14,733 bases of DNA, taken from positions 1 through 14,733 of the forward strand of contig CAZUET010000037.1 of the NCBI GenBank assembly GCA_964619685.1, given 5' to 3'. Below, piece after piece: positions 7,448 through 14,733 of the stretch (the stretch's first letter is position 1; each line of letters starts with the position of its first letter). A model generated the notes under the pieces. It ran no database searches. It worked only from the letters and a program-made list of their open reading frames with translations, and was not told the origin of the DNA. The DNA comes from RUG14300 sp964619685. GTDB taxonomy: Bacteria > Bacillota > Clostridia > Christensenellales > CAG-1252. Made by a program: the position numbers and the translations under genes.

Positions 7448-8755
7448 TTATAGCACTCCTATTCCAAATAATGCCGAAGACTGTGTTTCGGTAATTTTTA
7501 CATCAACAAATGATCCTATCAATGACTTATCACCTTTAAAAGTGACCAATCTACCCGAATCTGTCCTACCGCAAACGGTGCCCTCATATTTAGGATTAAC
7601 ATCTTCGACTAATATTTCAAGCGTTTTACCTAAATACTCTTGGCTTATCTCCTTAGAAATATTATTTTGTAACTCCACTAAGCGTGTGACTCTTGCCTTT
7701 TTAACGGAATCGGAAAGTTGCTCCATTTTAGCGGCAGGAGTACCAACTCTTGGTGAATAGACAAAGGTAAAGGCATTAGAAAAACGCACCTTTTCAGTCA
7801 AAGAAAGCGTTTCAAGATAATCTTCCTCTGTTTCTGTCGGGAAACCGACCATAATGTCGGAGGTTATACCGCAATTAGGCATTTTTGCTCGAATCTTATC
7901 AATTATTTCAAGATAGGATTCATGAGTATATTTACGATTCATTGCTTTAAGAACGGACGATGAACCCGATTGAACAGGTAAATGTATATTCTTACAGATA
8001 TTAGGATTATTAGCTATGACCTCGATAGTTTCGTCGTTAAGATCTTTTGGATGGGAGGTCATAAATCTAACCCTATATTTACCGCCTAAATTGGCGACCT
8101 TTTGTAGAAGTGAAGCAAAATTACATCCTGTAAGGTCGCTACCGTAGCTATCAACATTTTGACCTAATAATGTGATCTCCTTATAGCCTTCTTGTAGCAA
8201 TCTCTTACAATCATCTATGATATCCTCTTCTCTTCTGCTTCTTTCTCTACCACGAACATAGGGAACTATACAGTATGTACAGAAATTATTACAGCCATAC
8301 ATGATATTAACCCATGCATTAGGATAGCTTGTCCTAAATACAGGAAGTTTTTTATCGGGATCAACGGTTGGATCTTGTATGCATAAAGTACGTTTTTTAC
8401 GTCTAATATTAAGCACAGCATCGGAAAGCTGTTCTAAATTGGATGTGCCTAAAATAATATCCACATAAGGATATTTTTTCTTTAGAAGCTCAGCCATACC
8501 GTTTTGCTGGGTCATACAACCGACAACAGCGATAATTAACTCCTTTTTAGCCCTTTTAAGCTGTTTTAAAGCGCCTACATTACCAAATAGACGGTCTTCG
8601 GCATTTTCTCTAATACAGCAGGTATTAAAGAGAATTATATCGGCAATATCGTCCTTATCGGTTTCGGTATAACCAAGCTCTCTAAGTATTCCGGCTAGTT
8701 TTTCGCTTTCGTGTACATTCATTTGACAGCCGTATGTATTGATCTTGTAGTACAT
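7448..8755 (-). CDS. miaB: tRNA (ms2i6A) methylthiotransferase MiaB
   Basis: This 435-aa radical-SAM enzyme adds a methylthio group to i6A37 of tRNA, completing the modification begun by MiaA. The N-terminal UPF0004 domain holds the three auxiliary-cluster cysteines C10, C46 and C80. The radical-SAM cluster CX3CX2C is C155, C159 and C162 (GCNNFCTYC). NTCCIRENAE (44-53) and QSGSSSVLKAMNRKYT (262-277) are typical of MiaB rather than MtaB or RimO. The last 65 residues or so fit a TRAM RNA-binding domain. AAGGGA lies about 7 nt before the start. The gene is 34 bp after pgi and 2 bp before mutS. It begins without the N-terminal extension seen in some MiaB proteins but is complete in its catalytic parts. 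Confidence 0.97.
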   Translation of the reverse strand: MYYKINTYGCQMNVHESEKLAGILRELGYTETDKDDIADIILFNTCCIRENAEDRLFGNVGALKQLKRAKKELIIAVVGCMTQQNGMAELLKKKYPYVDIILGTSNLEQLSDAVLNIRRKKRTLCIQDPTVDPDKKLPVFRTSYPNAWVNIMYGCNNFCTYCIVPYVRGRERSRREEDIIDDCKRLLQEGYKEITLLGQNVDSYGSDLTGCNFASLLQKVANLGGKYRVRFMTSHPKDLNDETIEVIANNPNICKNIHLPVQSGSSSVLKAMNRKYTHESYLEIIDKIRAKMPNCGITSDIMVGFPTETEEDYLETLSLTEKVRFSNAFTFVYSPRVGTPAAKMEQLSDSVKKARVTRLVELQNNISKEISQEYLGKTLEILVEDVNPKYEGTVCGRTDSGRLVTFKGDKSLIGSFVDVKITETQSSALFGIGVL

Positions 8756-8789
8756 GTATGTTCCCTTGTCCTTTGTTTGATTTTATTAA

Positions 8790-10187
8790 TTAAATGATGA
8801 ATTTATCTGATTTTTTCTTTGCAGATTGGAGTTCAGCCTTTTTAGCCTCGAAGCCCTTTCTATCAAAGAGTGCGAATGTAGCTTTTTTGCCTTCTTCTAC
8901 ACCAGGTTGATTAAATGTATCGATTCCGAGCATAGCACCACAATAAGCGGTCTCTAACATAAAGAAATAAAGAAGCTGACCTAATGTTCTTGCATTTACC
9001 TCGGGAAGATAAATAGTTCTATTAGCTCTCTTTGCCTTCGTTAAAGCATACTCTGTTGCAATTCTTTCATTATTTAACAATGTTGCAAGGTCATTACCGC
9101 AAAGGAAGTTTACATCGGGGAAATCGGGTAATCCTTGAGGAATTACATAAGATGAACGGAAATTGTCTACAGCTATAAACGTAACAACTTTATCAAAGGG
9201 ACCTTCTGTATAAAGCTGAACTTGGCTATGTTGATCGGTAACACCCAATGATTTAACAGGAGTTTGACCTACATTTACCGTATTTCCATTGAGATCAACG
9301 GCTTTACCGAGGCTTTCAGCCCATAATTGGCAATACCAGTCAGCGATATATTTTAAACTATCTGCATAAGGCATCATAACTGAAATATTCTTACCTCTTT
9401 GCATGCTGATATATTGTAATAAAGCGGAACAAAGGGGAGCATTTACCGAATAATCGGATGATGAAGCCATAGCTTGCATATCCTTTACACCCTCTAATAA
9501 TTCCTTGATATCAACGCCTAAAACAGCTGCTGGAAGAAGACCTACTGGACATAATTCTGAAAATCTTCCGCCTACGCTCGAAGGAATAAAATATGTTTTA
9601 AAGCCCTCTTTTTTAGCAAGTTTGATCAAATTACCTTTTTCATGGTCGGTAGTAGCAATAATATGATCAGCATAATCATCACCCAATGCTTTTTGAAGCA
9701 AGTCAGTAATAATGAGATATTGACTCATAGTTTCACTTGTTGCACCGCTCTTTGTGATAACATTGAACATCGTATTCTTAACATCGATAACATCGAGTAA
9801 AGCATTCATTCTCTCGGGATCGACATTGTCTTCTACATAGAATTTAGGACCACGCTTATTTTCGGGAAGCTCATTATAATGCAAGTGACAAAGGGCTTGG
9901 AATACAGCAATTGGACCTAATGCCGATCCGCCTATTCCTAAAACTACGAATGCTTTATAATTCTTCCTAATACCCTCAGCTGTCTTAATAATATCTTCTA
10001 CGATCTCGTCTTGGGAGGTAGCAAGCTCTGTCCAACCCATCATACCTTTACCAGCATTAGCCTTACAGTATTCAAAGGCTTCTCTTGCTTTTTCAGCATT
10101 ATTTTGTAAATCTTGTAATGAAATACCTTGTTCCTCGCCAAGGTAATCGCTTGTCATATTGTTATAATCAAAACGAATTTTTTGCAT
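8790..10187 (-). CDS. pgi: Glucose-6-phosphate isomerase
   Basis: This 465-aa cytoplasmic enzyme interconverts glucose 6-phosphate and fructose 6-phosphate in glycolysis and gluconeogenesis. It is of the short bacterial (Bacillus-like) type. GIGGSALG (84-91), KSGATSET (146-153), GGRFSE (206-211), WAESLGK (289-295, with the likely catalytic Glu291), the His320 region DQHSQ and the terminal QPGVEEGK (427-434) are all present. AAAGGAG lies about 11 nt before the ATG. It follows the TIM-barrel gene by 26 bp and precedes miaB by 34 bp. Together with the GalU-like gene it links the operon's right half to hexose-phosphate metabolism. No anomalies seen. Confidence 0.97.
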   Translation of the reverse strand: MQKIRFDYNNMTSDYLGEEQGISLQDLQNNAEKAREAFEYCKANAGKGMMGWTELATSQDEIVEDIIKTAEGIRKNYKAFVVLGIGGSALGPIAVFQALCHLHYNELPENKRGPKFYVEDNVDPERMNALLDVIDVKNTMFNVITKSGATSETMSQYLIITDLLQKALGDDYADHIIATTDHEKGNLIKLAKKEGFKTYFIPSSVGGRFSELCPVGLLPAAVLGVDIKELLEGVKDMQAMASSSDYSVNAPLCSALLQYISMQRGKNISVMMPYADSLKYIADWYCQLWAESLGKAVDLNGNTVNVGQTPVKSLGVTDQHSQVQLYTEGPFDKVVTFIAVDNFRSSYVIPQGLPDFPDVNFLCGNDLATLLNNERIATEYALTKAKRANRTIYLPEVNARTLGQLLYFFMLETAYCGAMLGIDTFNQPGVEEGKKATFALFDRKGFEAKKAELQSAKKKSDKFII

Positions 10188-10213
10188 TTTAAAAAATACT
10201 CCTTTAAAATTGT

Positions 10214-11005
10214 TTATTTTTGTACTTCAGCCGAAATCGTTCTCAAATAATCAAGAGAACGAGCCAATTCGTCATAAGTATTGTAATCATTAGAATATAC
10301 CTCTAAAAGGCACGGTGCGTTACATTCGTTTAACGCTAAACGCTCAAAAAAGCGGTAAAAATCAAATCTACCCTTACCGGGTAAACATGTCTTACCGTTA
10401 TCTGTCATATCACATAAATGGATGGTCCTTATTGAATCTCCCATATCATCCATGTAATCATAGACATCAACTCCCGATTGCATTGCTTGTTTAATATCGA
10501 GCGTTGCCATGACAGACGGACAAATGGACTTCAAATCTTTGAAAAAACCACTATAATTATATAAAGCCCAATGTACATTTTCATAGCATAGTTCAACATC
10601 ATATTCTTTACAGATATTACATACATCGATAAGCCTTGTGCCAATCTGCTCGAAATTGATAGCTATCTTTTTTGGATTAGATCTACCGTGAAATGTATAA
10701 TAATGAGCACCGAACACTTTTGCAGCATATAAAACCTGACGCAGTATATCTACTGCATCGTTATAGGTCCTAAGCTGACTGTTAAAAAGCTCTGGCTCAT
10801 AATGTGTATTCAACGAATGCACACTGTGTATATCAAGTCCTTTCATGCTTGGGAGCATTGCTTCGACAAAGTCCTTTTTATATTCGCTAAAGGTGGTGAG
10901 GAAAACCTCAACCACCTTGCAATCTAATTTTTTTATAATGTCAAAGCTATTCTCGACTTCTGTTTTCATAAATAAAGAAGCCGTAGAAATTCCAATATTA
11001 TTCAC
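10214..11005 (-). CDS. TIM-barrel sugar phosphate isomerase/epimerase-like protein (AP endonuclease 2 fold)
   Basis: This 263-aa protein has the xylose-isomerase-like TIM-barrel fold (AP_endonuc_2 family). Likely metal or substrate residues sit at barrel strand ends: H106 (TFHGR), E142 (YENVHW), D170 (TLDIKQ), H196 and D199 (IHLCDM) and E235 (LLEVYSND). Such proteins include sugar isomerases, 3-keto-sugar epimerases and endonuclease IV. The specific substrate cannot be read from the sequence. The position beside pgi favours a sugar substrate. The start is GTG, placed by GAGGT 6 nt upstream inside the last codons of hpf, with an 8-bp overlap with hpf. The next in-frame Met is residue 13, which would remove the first strand. 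Co-translation with hpf is likely. Confidence 0.8.
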   Translation of the reverse strand: MNNIGISTASLFMKTEVENSFDIIKKLDCKVVEVFLTTFSEYKKDFVEAMLPSMKGLDIHSVHSLNTHYEPELFNSQLRTYNDAVDILRQVLYAAKVFGAHYYTFHGRSNPKKIAINFEQIGTRLIDVCNICKEYDVELCYENVHWALYNYSGFFKDLKSICPSVMATLDIKQAMQSGVDVYDYMDDMGDSIRTIHLCDMTDNGKTCLPGKGRFDFYRFFERLALNECNAPCLLEVYSNDYNTYDELARSLDYLRTISAEVQK

Positions 11006-11543
11006 CTACTACCTCGATAACGCCTAAGCCTTCGTCGTTTCTCTTGTATACAATGTTAATTTCCTTAGTATCCTCGTTTTCAAACACAAAGAAGCTGTGA
11101 TTTACCATATCGAGTGCAAAAACTGCATCCTCTATACTCATTGGTCTAAGACTATATCTCTTAGTTCTGACAATATGTAGATCGTTTTCTTCTTGTTGAG
11201 GAGCTTGGTTAAGCTCTTCGGACGGTTCGGGAAGTGGCTCAAATGTGTTACGAAGATTTTTATTGTATTTTGTACGTAATTTACGCATTTGTCTTTCAAT
11301 CTTCGGTACTACTACATCGATATTGTCATACATAACATCTGCAGAGTTTTCGGCTCTTAAAACGGTATCACCGACAACGATAGTCATTTCCATTTTAAAC
11401 TTGCCATGCTCTTCCTTGCAAACTACTCTTACTACATCATTTTCACCAAAATAACGAGCAATTTGTTTGTCGATCTTCTTAGTTAGAAGTTCTTCAAGGT
11501 TTTTACCGACATCATATTTTCTGCCGACAATTTCAATACGCAT
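10998..11543 (-). CDS. hpf: Ribosome hibernation promoting factor, long form
   Basis: This 181-aa protein binds the 30S decoding centre and pairs two 70S ribosomes into inactive 100S particles in stationary phase or stress. The N-terminal sigma-54-modulation/S30AE domain covers about 1-100. A proline- and glutamate-rich linker follows (about 101-121). The C-terminal dimerisation domain (about 122-178) carries VRTKRYSLRPMSIEDA and FFVFEN (151-156), the hallmark of long HPF. The size is typical for Bacillota. A strong TAGGAGGA at 11551-11558 lies 7 nt before the ATG. It is 32 bp downstream of the clpC-like gene and overlaps the TIM-barrel gene by 8 bp. Its position after a Clp unfoldase fits a shared stress role, which is inference. 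Confidence 0.96.
   Translation of the reverse strand: MRIEIVGRKYDVGKNLEELLTKKIDKQIARYFGENDVVRVVCKEEHGKFKMEMTIVVGDTVLRAENSADVMYDNIDVVVPKIERQMRKLRTKYNKNLRNTFEPLPEPSEELNQAPQQEENDLHIVRTKRYSLRPMSIEDAVFALDMVNHSFFVFENEDTKEINIVYKRNDEGLGVIEVVGE
11012..11016 (-). promoter_or_regulatory. Ribosome binding site inside hpf that fixes a GTG start
   Basis: GAGGT on the minus strand lies 6 nt before the GTG at 11005-11003 and is embedded in the last hpf codons. It decides the start of the TIM-barrel gene, which has no ATG in frame nearby, and indicates translational coupling with hpf. Confidence 0.65.
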
Positions 11544-11550
11544 AATTGTG

Positions 11551-11558
11551 TCCTCCTA
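11551..11558 (-). promoter_or_regulatory. Strong Shine-Dalgarno for hpf
   Basis: TAGGAGGA is the best anti-16S match in the window and lies 7 nt before the hpf ATG. It suggests that HPF is translated more strongly than its operon neighbours, several of which rely on weak or coupled starts. Confidence 0.7.
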
Positions 11559-11575
11559 AATATATTTTTACCGTT

Positions 11576-13882
11576 CTATCGAACGGATCTTTCTATTGTA
11601 AATGTCAATTCTCTATTGACATAGTCTATCCAAGCTGTAAAGCCTAATTTTAGCTGTTTATTAATTATTAAATCGGATAGCCTATCCTCTACAAGCTTCC
11701 TAAGTGTACGTTTCAGTGGTCTTGCTCCGTTTTCGGGGCTTGTTCCTTGACGGACGATATAGTCTTTAGCTTGAAGACTTATTCTAATACCAATACCCTG
11801 TTCCATTAGTTTTTTAGCTAACTGTAATAAAAGTAAATCGAATATTTTTGATAAATCTTGCTGTGTTAGCGGTTTGAATACAACAATCTCATCAAGCCTA
11901 TTGACAAACTCGGGTTTCATTGTCTGCTTTAGTGCTTCAATATGTCGCTGCTCACGACTTTCCATTGATATCGAACCGAAGCCGGGACTTGTACGATTAC
12001 CGTTTATTTGTCCCAAATTACTTGTCATTATAATGACGCAATCCTTAAAGCTTACTGTTTTACCTCTGCCGTCGGTAAGTCTACCATCGTCCATTATCTG
12101 TAAGAATATATTGAACACCTCGGGATCGGCCTTTTCTATCTCGTCAAATAATAAAACGGAATATGGCTTTTTACGAACCTTTTCTGTAAGCTGACCGCCT
12201 TCTTCGAAGCCTACATAACCGGGTGCCGAGCCGGTTAATCTATTAATTGAAGCTTTATCCTGATATTCCGACATATCAAAACGAATAAGCTTATTTTCAT
12301 CACCGAATAGTGCTTCGGCAATAGCTTTTGCAAGCTCTGTCTTACCTACACCGCTTTGACCTAAGAATATAAATGAGCCAATGGGCTTATTACTATCCTT
12401 TAGACCTACTCTTGACCTTTTAATTGCCCTTGAAACAGCTTTAACGGCTTCATTTTGACCGATAATTCGTTTTGAGAGTATTTGCTCGAGATTATTAAGT
12501 TTATTACTCTCTTCGTCCGTTAACCGCGTTACAGGGATATTTGTCCATTCACTGACGATATTTTCTATTATACTATTATCAACTACGGAGATGGAATTAA
12601 TCCTACATTTGCTTGACGCCTCATCAATCAAATCTATAGCCTTATCGGGTAAAAATCTATCGGTAATATACTTGTCAGATAAATTGCATGCCTGCCTTAT
12701 AGCTTCATCTGTAATAGTTACACCGTGAAAACTTTCATAGCTGACTTTGAGCTTGGAAAGTATCATTATAGATTGCTCAACTGTCGGTGGATCTACCGTA
12801 ATTGGCTGAAATCTTCTTTCAAGCGCGGGATCTTTTTCAAAATACCTTCTATACTCGTCTATAGTCGTTGCACCTATAGTTTGTAATTCACCACGTGCAA
12901 GCAAAGGCTTTAGAATATTAGATGCGTCCAATGCACCGTTTTCCGTACTACCTGCATTAACAAGGGTATGGATCTCGTCAATAAATAAAATTACATTACC
13001 TAAATTTTTAATCTCATTGACGATACCTTGAAGTCTTTCTTCAAAATCGCCACGGTATTTTGTACCAGAAACGAAGGATGCAACATCCAAGGATAATATT
13101 CTCTTACCACTCAAAAATGGAATAGTTCCGTTTATTATCTCTAATGCAAGCCCTTCTACAACGGCTGTCTTTCCTACTCCCGGTTCTCCAATCAATATCG
13201 GATTATTCTTAGTCCTTCTCGATAATATCTGAACCATTCTCTCGATTTCTTTATCTCTACCGATAACAGGATCTAATAAGCCTTGCTCAGCTTTTGCTGT
13301 TAAGTCAGTAGCAATTTTTGAAATGACCGAATTATCGCCGTAATATTTATGTTCGAAGTCTTTTTGTTCTTTTAGCTCTGTAACCTTATCTAAAACGCTG
13401 TTAGCGGTTTTTGCTTCCGATTTGATTTCAGCTTCGTTAGGCTTTTTAGCTAATGATTTAATTGGTTCTTTATCTGCTCCGCCAAGCTTAGAAATAAGCT
13501 CATTATACATTTCCTTTGGTTCTATTTGACAATCTGCTAAAATAGTGGTGACGGTACTATATACATCGAGCATTGCAAGGAATAAGAATAACAATGACAC
13601 TTGACCGTTAGAATACCTTTTAGCCAATGATTCCGCTTTTATTAATACCTCTTCGGCTAATGATGAGGTATGGACGTTTTCCGTTCTTTGAGAATAAACA
13701 AGATACCTATCAATCTTATATGTGGTCAAACCATACTGAGATAAAAGAATCTGAATATGATTACCAAATTCGGTAATACCATGCAAAAAATGTTCGGGAC
13801 GTACCTCACCTCCTGTTTTTTTTGCAAGTTCTACGGCTTTTGTTATCGCCGTTCTGGTATAAAGATCCAAATTATTCGTCAT
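11576..13882 (-). CDS. clpC: ClpC/ClpA-type AAA+ unfoldase lacking the middle domain
   Basis: This 768-aa class I Clp ATPase unfolds proteins and feeds them to ClpP. The N domain (about 1-140) is followed by a Lys/Glu-rich linker (about 135-180). D1 has Walker A GEPGVGKT (232-239), pore loop KYRGDF (275-280), Walker B VILFIDE (297-303) and ALERRF (353-358). D2 has Walker A GQSGVGKT (508-515), pore loop GYVGFEEGG (555-563), Walker B VLLFDE (576-581) and sensor-2 GARPLKR (719-725). P633-G634-F635 fits the [LIVMP]-G-[FL] ClpP-docking loop, so it should work with ClpP and is not ClpB. Between IDEAS (419-423) and VSEWTNIPV (443-451) there is no room for the UVR-like coiled-coil M domain of ClpC, so its architecture is ClpA-like. 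No ctsR-mcsA-mcsB genes precede it; a GalU-like gene does, 40 bp away. AAAGGAAA precedes the ATG. Confidence 0.93.
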   Translation of the reverse strand: MTNNLDLYTRTAITKAVELAKKTGGEVRPEHFLHGITEFGNHIQILLSQYGLTTYKIDRYLVYSQRTENVHTSSLAEEVLIKAESLAKRYSNGQVSLLFLFLAMLDVYSTVTTILADCQIEPKEMYNELISKLGGADKEPIKSLAKKPNEAEIKSEAKTANSVLDKVTELKEQKDFEHKYYGDNSVISKIATDLTAKAEQGLLDPVIGRDKEIERMVQILSRRTKNNPILIGEPGVGKTAVVEGLALEIINGTIPFLSGKRILSLDVASFVSGTKYRGDFEERLQGIVNEIKNLGNVILFIDEIHTLVNAGSTENGALDASNILKPLLARGELQTIGATTIDEYRRYFEKDPALERRFQPITVDPPTVEQSIMILSKLKVSYESFHGVTITDEAIRQACNLSDKYITDRFLPDKAIDLIDEASSKCRINSISVVDNSIIENIVSEWTNIPVTRLTDEESNKLNNLEQILSKRIIGQNEAVKAVSRAIKRSRVGLKDSNKPIGSFIFLGQSGVGKTELAKAIAEALFGDENKLIRFDMSEYQDKASINRLTGSAPGYVGFEEGGQLTEKVRKKPYSVLLFDEIEKADPEVFNIFLQIMDDGRLTDGRGKTVSFKDCVIIMTSNLGQINGNRTSPGFGSISMESREQRHIEALKQTMKPEFVNRLDEIVVFKPLTQQDLSKIFDLLLLQLAKKLMEQGIGIRISLQAKDYIVRQGTSPENGARPLKRTLRKLVEDRLSDLIINKQLKLGFTAWIDYVNRELTFTIERSVR

Positions 13883-13922
13883 ATTATTTCCTTTAAATTA
13901 GTATTGACCTAAGTTTATAAAA

Positions 13923-14714
13923 TTAACAGAGTGTTTTAAATGCACGAATATAGCCGTCAACACAGCCCGTATCATGTCTGACCGAATCAATTACTGTAGC
14001 ATACAGTTTCTCATGTTCTGCTTGAAGATTTAGAGCATCTGTAATCCAGTATTCACCATTATGAGGCTCGATCTTATCAATATACTTATAAATTTTAGAT
14101 GAAAGTATATATCTACCAACCGATGTAAGATCGCTTGTAATTTCGGAAACATCTTGCTTTTCAATTATACCTTTAACAATTCCGCTCTTACCGTCAAAGT
14201 CCTCGGCTTGAACTGTAGCATAATTAGAAGCTTGTATTCTATTGATATGCTGAACACCGATAACTCCGTCTGTATCATTATCGTTATAGCAATCTATAAG
14301 ATAGCTCAAAGCAGGCTTACGACCGATAAATAGGTCATCACCGTACAACAAAGCAAAGGGTGATCTCTTAGTAAAGCTCTTAGCATGATTTACAGCATCC
14401 GCAGTACCCTTAGCGATTTCTTGATAAGCAAAGCTTAGTTTAACACTCGGATCATTGAGATAGCTATATGATTTACCCGAAATATTATAGTCCTCGGGTT
14501 CTTCGATACCTGTCAAATACTTAGCAACAACTTGTCTATTACTACTGATAACAAGCATTATATCCTTGATTCCCGATGCAATTACCTCATTCAAGATAAA
14601 TTGTAAAATGGGTGTTGTACCGATAGGTAGCATTTCTTTAGGAATAGCTGAAGTTATTGGTGCCATTCTTGTACCTTTACCTGCTATTGTGATTATTGCC
14701 TTACTAACTTTCAT
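13923..14714 (-). CDS. galU: GalU-like UTP-glucose-1-phosphate uridylyltransferase / sugar nucleotidyltransferase
   Basis: This 263-aa nucleotidyltransferase probably makes an NDP-sugar, most likely UDP-glucose, from a sugar 1-phosphate. The N-terminal AGKGTRMAPIT (11-21) and IPKEMLPIG (24-32) are the GalU-type nucleotide-binding signature. YGDDLF (124-129) supplies the metal-binding Asp pair, GIIEKQ (182-187) the sugar-phosphate loop, GEYWITDAL (220-228) and HDTG (247-250) the C-terminal part. It is shorter than usual GalU (about 290 aa). It differs at several family positions: GTADA instead of GLGHA (103-107), EKQ instead of EKP, and EYW instead of EIQ. The substrate could therefore differ. 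AAGGAGA lies 8 nt before the ATG, 19 bp from the window edge, so an upstream operon partner cannot be excluded. It is 40 bp upstream of the clpC-like gene. Confidence 0.82.
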   Translation of the reverse strand: MKVSKAIITIAGKGTRMAPITSAIPKEMLPIGTTPILQFILNEVIASGIKDIMLVISSNRQVVAKYLTGIEEPEDYNISGKSYSYLNDPSVKLSFAYQEIAKGTADAVNHAKSFTKRSPFALLYGDDLFIGRKPALSYLIDCYNDNDTDGVIGVQHINRIQASNYATVQAEDFDGKSGIVKGIIEKQDVSEITSDLTSVGRYILSSKIYKYIDKIEPHNGEYWITDALNLQAEHEKLYATVIDSVRHDTGCVDGYIRAFKTLC

Positions 14715-14733
14715 AAAACATTTCTCCTTTTAT

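Noticed and set aside
8266..8282. An intragenic exact match to the repeat (CTATACAGTATGTACAG) in miaB
   Set aside because: It encodes the invariant Cys-Thr-Tyr-Cys of the radical-SAM motif, so coding constraint plus codon choice explains it. It is a lone copy with no 20-bp partner.
13904..13920. CtsR operator upstream of the clpC-like gene (AGGTCAA at 13910-13904)
   Set aside because: Only one heptad half-site is present; the expected second GGTCAAA three bases away is absent.

Overview
The window looks like a low-GC Bacillota chromosome, most likely a Clostridia (Oscillospirales/Ruminococcaceae-like) gut-type bacterium. The reasons are the AT-rich sequence, strong GGAGG-type ribosome binding sites, a long-form HPF, a ClpC-type unfoldase, a Bacillus-sized glucose-6-phosphate isomerase, MutS/MutL with an endonuclease-type MutL and no MutH in view, and the miaB-mutS-mutL-miaA-YnbB-type lyase order found in Clostridia. 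The exact genus cannot be fixed from this sequence.

All ten genes lie on the minus strand, so transcription runs from right to left. From 14714 down to 776 the order is: GalU-like nucleotidyltransferase, ClpC-like AAA+ unfoldase, long HPF, a TIM-barrel sugar isomerase/epimerase-like protein, Pgi, MiaB, MutS, MutL, MiaA and a methionine gamma-lyase-family PLP enzyme. The largest gap is 40 bp and four junctions overlap (8, 8, 4 and 8 bp). No terminator-like hairpin was seen between genes, so the set could be one long transcript or two adjoining blocks: a stress/carbon block (galU to pgi) and a tRNA-modification/mismatch-repair block (miaB to the lyase). MiaA and MiaB act in sequence on A37 of tRNA, and MutS and MutL act together in mismatch repair. 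ClpC and HPF are both stress or stationary-phase functions.

The left 775 bp carry no convincing gene. They hold at least 18 copies (12 exact) of a short near-palindrome, C-TRTAYA-N3-TRTAYA. From 450 to 663 these form a near-continuous tandem array with a 20-bp period. Further copies occur as 20-bp-spaced doublets at 280-314, 391-427 and 731-765, plus one single copy at 166-180. The doublet next to the end of the operon folds into an 18-bp stem followed by a U-rich tract and probably serves as the operon terminator. A separate perfect 15-bp inverted repeat lies at 15-48. This phased array is the least explained part of the window. It could be a multi-operator or a centromere/iteron-like site for a dimeric DNA-binding protein encoded outside the window.
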